Source: Planctomycetaceae bacterium
Lineage (GTDB): Bacteria; Planctomycetota; Planctomycetia; Pirellulales; Pirellulaceae
Length of the DNA stretch: 47,951 bases
Assembly: GCA_005798335.1 (NCBI GenBank)
Contig: SYJV01000107.1
Span: 1-47,951 of the forward strand
Direction: 5' to 3'
The translations under genes were made by a program, and so were the position numbers. Shown piece after piece: positions 28,601 through 35,815 of this stretch; positions within the stretch are counted from its first letter, which is position 1, and each line of letters opens with the position of its first letter. The notes beneath the pieces are model-generated. The model saw only the letters and a list, made by a program, of their open reading frames with translations, made no database searches and was not told the DNA's origin.

Positions 28601-30351
28601 TGTTGGTCGTTAGGACTCAACGAACGAGAGACGTCGCGAGACAGAGCAAAAGCCCTCAGTGACGGTTCTCGTTGTCCCTGCTGTTCACAGGCTCGGCCCA
28701 AGTTTGCCAGGATCAGTACCCCATCGAGTGTGGCCAATTGATGATGCTTTTGCAGCAGGTTGACGGTGAATGCGAGCAGCTTTTGAGCGGCTCCATGATC
28801 GGCCCGATCCATTCGAACAAGAGCGAGGTTGCTGATTGCTCGCGCTGTCCATGGATGGGCGTCTCCCAGTATCTTGCGAACTCGGTCAATAACTTCGAGA
28901 TGGAGCGATTCGACATCCTGGCCCGCTGCCCCGCGTAGAAGAAACGCCAACCAACTCGTGGCTGCGATGGAATCGGAGCAATCGTTTCCCAGATGGTCTC
29001 GCCGAACGGTGCGCTGATCGACTGCCAAGAGAAACGATTTCAATGAATCGTCCCGTTCTTGTAACAACGACAAGTTAGTCGCATCTGATTGAGTGATCTC
29101 CCAACGCGCGTTATCTTTCAGTGTGAGGATTCGTTCTAGAGTTTGTTTCAACAACGCGGACTCACGAGTTCGCCAGTGATTCTCTCCCAGGGCAATGCGG
29201 CACTTTTTCAGCAGTGAGTTCGCCGACTGATTCGCTTCGTCGTATTTGCCGGCAGCGCGCAGGTCCGCAATCGCCGATCGCAGCGATGACAGATCGGAAC
29301 TCTCGTTCTTCAACGCGGCATCTTTCGCTCTGGCAAAATCATTTGCCAGTCGCTGGAAGAACTCATCCCAATCTGGAATGGGAGGAAGTTGGACGAGCAG
29401 TTGCTCCGTACCCGGCTCGCGTCGAGTGGAGATGTCTCGATCCTCATGTGCGTTGGACAAGTACGTCTCATATCCGGTTCGTTCATACATGTGGGACACG
29501 TCGGGCACGTTGAGATCGAATGTGACGCGGCGATGCAATCCTTGTTTGATGGGAGTCGTGCCGTACAGCATTCCGGCAGCATCGTGAGAAAGGTCAAACC
29601 GAGGTAAATTGCGTTGAAAGTTTTGAAGCCACCAAGCCGAATCATACGTGATCGGATTGAATCGGCCTCGCGAAGCCTCATAACGGTTTTGCTTTACGAC
29701 GTCGTCGTAATTCAAGTATCCGTCCCACTTCTGCCCACCGGCTTCAATGGTCACATGGTATCTGGGTAAATCAGGTCCGAATTCGTAGCTCACTCGCCGC
29801 ACTTTCAACGACGTTCCGTGCGGGATCAAGTAGTCATCGCCCTTGTTGTAGTCACCCTTCGTGAGACGCAACGGTCTTCCGTCCGGCTGGTACAACGGTG
29901 CTCCGTCTTTCTGTCCAAATAGACTGGCTTTTCTTGACACGATGACAGTGTCGCCTGCTTTGATCTCCAACTCGTCGCGGCGATTGAAGACAAAGGGGCG
30001 ATCCCACGGTTCCAATTCGATCTGCGGGCGGCCTCGGTTTGGAAGCTGCGATGCGGCCGGAGCGGGACTGGTCATCGAGGCGATTGTCACGTCCTGTATG
30101 CTCACCCAACCGGATCGCTGTTGGCCGCCGAGCTTCACCGTCGCCTGCAACCACACGCCGCTGATCTTCTCGACTGTGAATTGAGTTCCTTTCGGCAGCG
30201 TGCCGACTTGGTTTTGTCCGGCCATCAACTTGGTGGCGGCCGCATTCACGGTTACCTTGTCACCAACCTGGATCGCTGGCGGCTGAGCGAGCGCCGAAAG
30301 TCCAAATCCGATCCACAACACACAACCTGCAAACATCCACGTCGGCTTCAT
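25676..30351 (-). pseudogene. Exported SH3-TPR-CHAT protease, disrupted by a frameshift
   Basis: Two overlapping minus frames (30351-28093 and about 28219-25676) form one protein of about 1,558 residues. From the ATG at 30351: a signal peptide (MKPTWMFAGCVLWIGFGLSALA), an SH3-like domain (about 30-100), a beta-rich region to about 330, a long TPR region (about 400-1020) and a C-terminal CHAT domain with both catalytic residues visible: His in HLATHG and Cys in VVLSACRTARGE (663rd and 717th codons of the second frame). The break is at about 28150-28155, where SADEASKYQ in one frame continues as SVAIERTKWE in the other. A missing base in CAGAATCGG would restore it. CHAT proteases cleave specific partners when activated through TPRs. 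The gene starts 14 bp after its upstream neighbour and ends three bases before promoter P3. Programmed shifting or sequencing error are alternatives. Confidence 0.8.
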
Positions 30352-30364
30352 AAGGCTGGCTCCG

Positions 30365-31465
30365 TCAAGGTGTCGTTGGTTTGGTGTAGCGGCAACTGAT
30401 GGCGGCGCGTGTGCGGCCGATAACTCGCTGGATTTCTTTGTATTTGGCGGCGATTTCCGGGCCTCGTCCGGTGGCGTTGTCGCCTCGACGAGTCTCATCG
30501 GGTGGAGCCAATCCATCGACTGGCCAAGCAGCGCTGACACTGCAAGTGATCGTGCCTAGGTCAGACGTCTGCTTCAGTTCCGCAGCGGCGCTCTTGGCGT
30601 ATTCGGTCACGAGGAACGAATCGGAAACCTCGTTCGTGCGATGCCAGCCGTAGATGGTCCCAGTCGATTTCGCGCCGATGATCACGTAGCCCAACTGCCG
30701 GTAGGAAGCATTTTGGCTGAACGAAAACATGCTTAAGCCATCGATCGTCAGCGTGACGGCAGCATCGTAGGGAGAGTCGTTATGGAACAGCACGGCATAG
30801 GTTTCGTCAGGCTTGATCGGCACATAGGCAAGGCCCTCGTCATCGGTCGCACCGCGCGGCAACCAATCGCTGCCGGACTTGACCAACACTTCTACGGCAT
30901 ACGGGCTGCTGGTACTGGTGGCGATTCTCGACTGCGCAATCGAGGCTTTCGGCTGGTCGATGCTCTCGCGAATCTTCTGCCGTCGATCGCGAGGACTGTC
31001 ATCGGGCGGCAGATCCACCGTGATGCCGAACATCGACGCAACGGTGATGTCGTTTGAGAAGCCTTTCTCAAATTCGTAGACCACATTGCCGCTGGCATCG
31101 AGGACTCGACCTTTCAGTAGCGCGGCGGGACCACGGTTCTTTTCGCTGACGACCGCCAGGTAATCTCCTTTGATTTCGAGGGAAGCCCGTTTGTTAACCA
31201 TGATCCCCAGCTTGGTCAGCTCTTCGGAAAGAGCCTTTGCAATCGATGGACCTGAACTTGATGGCATTCTCGACGGACCGGAAAATTGTCCCACTGCAAT
31301 CCGGTTCTCGTTCTTTTGCTCCAAAACGCTAGCGATGTTTTTGGCGACATCGACGAGTTCCTTTTGAATCTCGGTCGAAGCCCGTGCGTCACCTTGAATT
31401 GAAACGAACAAAACCAACGTGGCCGTAAGACCAAAATGCGGAGTCAGTCGTGATACGAGTTTCAT
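30365..31465 (-). CDS. Exported island protein B, paralogue of the upstream gene
   Basis: 366 residues with a signal peptide (cleavage near ARA-S at about residue 29). The N-terminal domain AKNIASVLEQKNENRIAVG, with QFSGP and ELTKLGIMV, resembles FlgO/CsgG-like outer-membrane-associated folds; this is a by-eye similarity. The C-terminal half contains FHNDSPYDAAVTLTIDGL, YGWHRTNEVSDSFLVT and ends GRTRAAISCRYTKP. The upstream gene has the same domain order and motifs (NKAPYDVSVVFMLDG, GWHRTNDYVDKFLVTDF, TRAVITVRYSKP), so the two are tandem paralogues. AAGGAG precedes the start. Periplasmic or envelope role with the CHAT protease is inferred from operon position. Confidence 0.75.
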   Translation of the reverse strand: MKLVSRLTPHFGLTATLVLFVSIQGDARASTEIQKELVDVAKNIASVLEQKNENRIAVGQFSGPSRMPSSSGPSIAKALSEELTKLGIMVNKRASLEIKGDYLAVVSEKNRGPAALLKGRVLDASGNVVYEFEKGFSNDITVASMFGITVDLPPDDSPRDRRQKIRESIDQPKASIAQSRIATSTSSPYAVEVLVKSGSDWLPRGATDDEGLAYVPIKPDETYAVLFHNDSPYDAAVTLTIDGLSMFSFSQNASYRQLGYVIIGAKSTGTIYGWHRTNEVSDSFLVTEYAKSAAAELKQTSDLGTITCSVSAAWPVDGLAPPDETRRGDNATGRGPEIAAKYKEIQRVIGRTRAAISCRYTKPTTP

Positions 31466-31482
31466 AAAAAGGCTCCTTAAAT

Positions 31483-32724
31483 TCAGTGGTTATCCGGTTT
31501 GGAGTAGCGGACGGTAATGACGGCGCGCGTCTGACCGAACTCGCGCGGGGCGGTATCTTCCTTGACTTGCTGAGTATCTCGTTCACCTTGACCAATGCCG
31601 AGAACCACCGCATGCGTGGCGGTTTCATCGGCAGGTGGCCGCTCCGATTGTCGCCAAGTTGCCTGAACTGAAGCGGTGATCGTTCCGAGTCCACTGGCAC
31701 TACCAAGCTTTGCGGCGGCGCTTTCGGCGAAGTCGGTGACCAGGAACTTGTCTACGTAGTCATTCGTGCGATGCCAACCCTTCAGGGTGAAAGAATGACT
31801 GCGAGAGACGATCCACCTTCGGTACTTCGCTTCGCCGCGCCGTGGTCCCTGTGTTTCTCGAACATCGCTGAACGAGTACGAATTGACTCCGTCGAGCATG
31901 AAAACCACTGAGACATCGTAGGGAGCTTTGTTCGTGAATTGAATTTGGAAACTTTCCCCTTTGTCCAAATGGACGAATGGCTGGCCATCTTCGAGCTTTA
32001 TTGGGCGAGGCCGACCTTCGACGAGAATCTCCATGTGGAATGGGCTTTCTCGGCTTGCAGCTACGCCTGTTCCATTCGCCATCAAAGCGACCGTTGGTTT
32101 CTCGAAACTGTCGATGACTGACTCGGAGCCACCGGAGAAGCCATCTTTGTTTTTTTGTTTGAGATCAACGGTTGCTCCCAAAACTTCGGCGAGCGCACGT
32201 GCTCCCCCGATGTCTCCGATTCCTCCGTAGGCGTCGATGGTCAGCGTCCCCTTGGCGATTCTTGTCTTGTCGATGATGGGCTGACCGTTATCTTCGACAC
32301 CGACTTTGACGGCGACTTCGACATTCAACTCGGTCAACACCTGACCGTTCTTGTCCACAAGCGAGGCCAAAAGTTGCAAATGAGGCGGCCCCTTCTGCGC
32401 TCCGGCGAATGCGGCTTGATCTTCTTGAACGAGATACTTTCCCTGGATGCCGATACTGGCTCCGATCTTCTTTTCACGAATGCCGACTTTCGCGAACTCT
32501 TCCGCAAGCACTTTGCGTATCCCTGGGCCCGCCGCAGACGCGAAGGACGGCGGGCCGGTGAACTCGCCAATTGAGATCGAGTCCGAACCGCGATCCTGCA
32601 AGACCTGCGAAACCGCTTTGGCGATCCTGGCAAGAGGTTCGCGCAGGTTTTCGTTGCCACGCCCAGTCACAGGCGTCAGTGCTGAGGTTACCAAGAAGAT
32701 CAGCGTGAAATGATTCGTTCGCAT
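31483..32724 (-). CDS. Exported island protein A, paralogue of the downstream gene
   Basis: 413 residues. A signal peptide (MRTNHFTLIFLVTSALTPVTG) is followed by an N-terminal FlgO/CsgG-like domain (LARIAKAVSQVLQDRGSDSIS, GEFTGP), a middle insertion with VGVEDNGQPIIDKTRIAKG absent from its neighbour, and a C-terminal domain sharing GWHRTN, FLVTDFAESAAAKL and a TRAVITVRYSKP ending with it. GAGGAA lies ahead of the start. It is followed 17 bp later by the paralogue. I do not recognise a characterised family for the whole; the pairing suggests a heteromer. Confidence 0.75.
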   Translation of the reverse strand: MRTNHFTLIFLVTSALTPVTGRGNENLREPLARIAKAVSQVLQDRGSDSISIGEFTGPPSFASAAGPGIRKVLAEEFAKVGIREKKIGASIGIQGKYLVQEDQAAFAGAQKGPPHLQLLASLVDKNGQVLTELNVEVAVKVGVEDNGQPIIDKTRIAKGTLTIDAYGGIGDIGGARALAEVLGATVDLKQKNKDGFSGGSESVIDSFEKPTVALMANGTGVAASRESPFHMEILVEGRPRPIKLEDGQPFVHLDKGESFQIQFTNKAPYDVSVVFMLDGVNSYSFSDVRETQGPRRGEAKYRRWIVSRSHSFTLKGWHRTNDYVDKFLVTDFAESAAAKLGSASGLGTITASVQATWRQSERPPADETATHAVVLGIGQGERDTQQVKEDTAPREFGQTRAVITVRYSKPDNH

Positions 32725-32828
32725 GATAATAGGTTCCTCAACTGGAATGACTCGATTTCAACGTAGCGTGGGACTTGAGATCCTCGACACACGCTACGAA
32801 TGTCCGTACTTGGCATTTTCGGCAAGCA

Positions 32829-33308
32829 CTATGGTGCTGGAAACGAAGGAGCGTCTTCTGGCGGCAAGTCGAGCGTGGCTCCTTCTTTCGGATCGGAGTC
32901 TGGAATCGCGGGCATCTTGCCTGGAGGCGGGAACGCAGATTCCGGAATTTTTTCCAAATCCTGCTGCCGGTCTTCCATCTTCAGTAGCGAGTACTGCGGC
33001 TTGCCAGCGTTCTCGATCGGGCAGCGGCCCCAATATTTCTGTGTCTTAGGGTTGTAGTAGTAATAATGCTTCGGTTTTTTCGAAAAGTAATGGACTTCGT
33101 GAGTGCGATAGCCAGCGTAATCGGGAGTCGGCTTCGCGTAATACTTGCGGATGTGGAAATCTCCACGAGAAGGCGGCGCTTTTTGCCAATCCGAGTAGTA
33201 CTGGCGCGGTGCGTAGTTCTGAGCCATCGCGGGTTGAGTTGCCGCAACTCCCAGAAATAATCCTAAGGCGAGGCCACTCAGTACCAGGTTCGGTAGCGTT
33301 CGAGACAT
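32829..33308 (-). CDS. Small secreted Tyr-rich protein
   Basis: 159 residues from the ATG at 33308, which follows AAGGAG. The signal peptide is cleaved after PAMA-Q near residue 29. The mature chain has unusual Tyr and Lys density in its first half (YYSDWQKAPP, RKYYAKPTPDYAGY, KHYYYYNPKTQKYWG), followed by an acidic Pro-rich tail. No family recognised. It is the first gene behind promoter P2 and probably heads the transcript containing the two paralogues and the CHAT protease. A later WGRCPIENAG segment holds its single mature Cys. Confidence 0.7.
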   Translation of the reverse strand: MSRTLPNLVLSGLALGLFLGVAATQPAMAQNYAPRQYYSDWQKAPPSRGDFHIRKYYAKPTPDYAGYRTHEVHYFSKKPKHYYYYNPKTQKYWGRCPIENAGKPQYSLLKMEDRQQDLEKIPESAFPPPGKMPAIPDSDPKEGATLDLPPEDAPSFPAP

Positions 33309-33408
33309 TGAATTTCTCCTTGAATCGGAAGACCATACGAGAACGGTCAGTTGAGCCGCCACGTCACTTTCGCATCGAAAGCAACTCGCGGAGGCTTCTA
33401 CTAAAGAC

Positions 33409-33434
33409 AACGAAACAGATGCGAATTTCTTCCC
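33409..33434 (-). promoter_or_regulatory. Putative ECF-sigma promoter P2
   Basis: Minus-strand GGGAAG (33434-33429), 16 nt, CGTT (33412-33409), with upstream TTCTT. It has the same architecture as P1 and P3 and the same AATTCGC-like stretch after the -35 element. It lies about 101 bp upstream of the Tyr-rich gene, matching the distance (about 102 bp) between P1 and its gene. Confidence 0.7.
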
Positions 33435-33537
33435 AAGAATCTTTGGGCGAAGGAAATGACACTAATAAATAAACGACTCGATCTGGGCCGCTTATCATAA
33501 CAGACAACATGGTATTCATAAGAAACAGGCTACGGTA

Positions 33538-34410
33538 TCAACCAATTGTTTGAGCGCGGTCACGGATTGCCATGATGAGTTTGCTAATGGTCTCATCAGC
33601 AGCGGCACGAACGGAGGAAATGTCTTCGCCGGATTCTATGGCAATGAGGTGTGCATCCAGTTTCGCGGCCCAGGCTCGGCAGCGTTCTACGAGCCAATCG
33701 CGGTCTGGCTGAGCGAGCGCGGTATGTTCCGTAAGAATGAGCGTCGAGCAGCCCTGACGAAATTGTGCGATGCGTCGAGCAAGATCCGAGGCATTCTCCG
33801 GCCGCTTCTTAAACCAGTCCTGAGCCGCATTGGCTAATTGTTCAAGGTACTGGCGAGGCGGCAATTGGACAGCCAGAACGCCGGGTTTTTCCCAACCCCA
33901 GCCCGGTGCCGAAGCAGGAACCAACCGGTCTCGCACTGAAAACGCAATCAGCAACAAGGCTGCCACTGAAAGGACCGCAGCGATCGTCGCTTGGCCAAAC
34001 CAATTGCCGCGAATGGCTGGAGAAACAGGAGCCGAGGCTGGCGGCAACATCACTGTTTCAAGCAGCTTCCATTGCGACGCCAGTGTGATTTCCTCTTCGC
34101 GGCTCAATGGAAGTTGCAGCCAGTACTCACTTCCGCGCAGCACGACTTCGTTCTGAAGCGACAGCAACAGTTGCGGATGCTCTAGCAACTGCCGCAACTG
34201 TTTTTCGTCCAAGGCCGCCAGACCCTTCTGTAACACGCTGTCCATACTCTCACCGAGAGCCTGATCCAATGACAGTTCGTACGCGCGCGTGCCGTGTACA
34301 ACCTGCAGTTCCGCGACGAGATCGCCAAGCTGCAGTCCCAACAGGTGGGACTCCAGCCAGTCGACTTGTTCGCACCGATCTTTTGGGATGTCGAGAGAAA
34401 TTGGGGTCAT
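33538..34410 (-). CDS. One-helix membrane protein in the anti-sigma position
   Basis: 290 residues from the ATG at 34410. The N-terminal part (1-137) is soluble and mostly helical, one transmembrane helix lies at about 138-159 (ATIAAVLSVAALLLIAFSV), and a C-terminal part of about 130 residues would be outside the cytoplasm. The start overlaps the sigma factor stop by four bases (ATGA), so the two are translated in a fixed ratio, as anti-sigma factors usually are. No zinc-binding HxxxCxxC motif of the ZAS type is visible. The topology suits a membrane anti-sigma factor whose extracytoplasmic part senses a signal; that role is inferred from position, coupling and topology. Confidence 0.6.
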   Translation of the reverse strand: MTPISLDIPKDRCEQVDWLESHLLGLQLGDLVAELQVVHGTRAYELSLDQALGESMDSVLQKGLAALDEKQLRQLLEHPQLLLSLQNEVVLRGSEYWLQLPLSREEEITLASQWKLLETVMLPPASAPVSPAIRGNWFGQATIAAVLSVAALLLIAFSVRDRLVPASAPGWGWEKPGVLAVQLPPRQYLEQLANAAQDWFKKRPENASDLARRIAQFRQGCSTLILTEHTALAQPDRDWLVERCRAWAAKLDAHLIAIESGEDISSVRAAADETISKLIMAIRDRAQTIG

Positions 34411-35000
34411 GCCAGTTTGCCTTGCATGCAATTCGCGAGAGCTTGCTTGGCGCGGTGAAATCGAGTCATCGCAGTGTTGCTGGGAATTCCGAGTTCGAGA
34501 CTGATCTCTTCGTGGCTTCTTCCCGACAGTCGAAGCTTCACGACTAGCTGCCGTTCCTGATCGAGTCCCCCAAAACACTCGCGGAAGGCCAAAAGCCGAC
34601 TCTCGTTGATTTCAGTGTCAGCGGCTATGCGTTCCGCCGGGTCAATCTCTTCCGAAAGCGACTGCGTTCGTCGTTTGCGAGACTCGTCGATCACCCGGTT
34701 ACGAGCAATCTCGTACAGCCATGATCGGAATTGCCCCCCTTTGAACGACGTCGGCAATACGCGCCACACGCGATGCCAGACATCCTGAGAAAGGTCCTGA
34801 GCTGCGTCGGCGTTGCGGGTTCGAGCCGCAATGAAGGCCAAAATCAATCGGCCATAGCGAGAGTGCAGGTGTGCAAATGCTACATGAGCCGACTCAGAAG
34901 GTGGCGGGGGATTGGCTCCCTCCGCCACTCTTTTGGCCAGCTCTTCATCGGTCGCGGAAGGATCAAACTCGGCAATGCTCATGGCAATAGTATATTCCAT
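34407..35000 (-). CDS. ECF-type RNA polymerase sigma factor
   Basis: 197 residues. Region 2 is clear (LHSRYGRLILAFIAARTRN, DAAQDLSQDVWHRVWRVLP, FRSWLYEIARNRVIDESRKR), and region 4 (LDQERQLVVKLRLSGRSHEE, ISLELGIPSNTAMTRFHRAKQ) carries the helix-turn-helix for the -35 element. There is no region 1.1 or 3, as expected for ECF factors. ATG at 35000 has GGGTG upstream; an ATG at 34982 would remove six residues. It lies 27 bp behind the small secreted gene and overlaps the membrane protein gene. Three GGAA-N17-CGTT-type sites in the island, one upstream of the first gene of this transcript, suggest autoregulation. Confidence 0.92.
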   Translation of the reverse strand: MEYTIAMSIAEFDPSATDEELAKRVAEGANPPPPSESAHVAFAHLHSRYGRLILAFIAARTRNADAAQDLSQDVWHRVWRVLPTSFKGGQFRSWLYEIARNRVIDESRKRRTQSLSEEIDPAERIAADTEINESRLLAFRECFGGLDQERQLVVKLRLSGRSHEEISLELGIPSNTAMTRFHRAKQALANCMQGKLA

Positions 35001-35027
35001 GTCACCCGGGCATTGAAGTCACCGTCG

Positions 35028-35297
35028 TTAGTAGCAGACCTTAACTACCTTTTTCACGGGAATTTTGACCGTGACATAGCTGACAACTTTCGCTTCGTAG
35101 GGCCGACCACAGTGATCGTACTTCGTCACCCAATCGACGACCGGCTGAGTCTGCAGCTTTCAAACGATGACGGTCTTGTAGTAACAAGTTGGTGTCGTAC
35201 AGTGATCCGCCGAAGCACTCGATGTACCAACCAGAGTGATCGCTCCAGCAACCAGCATTCCACAGACTGCTTTCTTGAGAAGATTGGTGATGTTCAT
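35028..35297 (-). pseudogene. Small secreted Cys-containing protein with an in-frame TGA
   Basis: From the ATG at 35297 (behind GAGGAA) it has a good signal peptide (MNITNLLKKAVCGMLVAGAI, cleaved near SASA-D) and a short mature start DHCTTPTCYYKTVIV, then TGA as codon 46. The same frame stays open beyond, reading KLQTQPVVDWVTKYDHCGRP and YEAKVVSYVTVKIPVKKVV up to KVCY and TAA (35028-35030), and the join looks like one protein: 90 codons in total. Either the stop is a mutation or assembly error, or it is read through. It sits first after promoter P1, 27 bp before the sigma factor. Function unknown. Confidence 0.65.
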
Positions 35298-35815
35298 GAT
35301 TTCCTCTTTCGACGCTTGCTTGGTGATGTTCGAGGCGTCAGGCGAGCGAAGCGTGATAGCTTCCTGTGATTCTCGTTTCTTTGCCTCACACTCAAGGAAA
35401 CGAACCAGTCGTGAATTCCTTCCCAAAAATCTCTTCTTGACTCGAAATACTTGCTGACGAGCACAGCAACGCCTCTCAAATCCTATAGTTTCCTGTGAAA
35501 AACCTGCCTCGCCAAAGCACTCCTACCTTTTAGTTCGGCCAAAAACAGTCCATCTACGGGGAACTGGATTTTCCAGCGGTTGGACTGAGTCTTGCGGAAT
35601 ACATAAGCATTAGATGGATCGCAGCCTAGCTACCTACCTACCTAGGATTCGCAAACATTCTTCGATGATTCTAATGCGGAGATGAACGACCGAGGGTATG
35701 GGCAAAGATCCTGAGTGGGCCTAGTACATTCCCTTGCATGGAATCGCCTAGCCTCGCTGGCCCGCTATTGTTCTGCCAATGCTGGTGGGAAAGCTGAAGA
35801 CGAAATCAACTGCGC
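35298..35815. other. Leader and intergenic region beyond the CHAT island
   Basis: 518 bp. It includes the 5' leader of the small secreted gene and promoter P1 (35399-35424). From about 35480 onward nothing was recognised beyond a short CTAC/TACC tandem around 35630-35645. An open frame at 35715-35957 on the plus strand is antisense to the MMPL gene and was not accepted. Confidence 0.5.
35399..35424 (-). promoter_or_regulatory. Putative ECF-sigma promoter P1 (autoregulatory)
   Basis: Minus-strand GGGAAG (35424-35419), 16 nt, CGTT (35402-35399). A preceding AGATTTTT matches AGATTCTT before P2. It drives the small secreted gene and, with only 27 bp separating that gene from the sigma factor, the sigma and membrane-protein genes as well. 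An ECF factor transcribing its own operon is the usual pattern. Confidence 0.7.

Noticed and set aside
25676-35000. Type III-E CRISPR (Craspase) locus, because of TPR-CHAT plus an ECF sigma
   Set aside because: No Cas7-11, Cas1/2 or repeat array in the window; CHAT here has a signal peptide.
35160-35162. TGA as a selenocysteine codon
   Set aside because: No SECIS-like hairpin of the right size and position downstream, and no selenoprotein machinery in the window.
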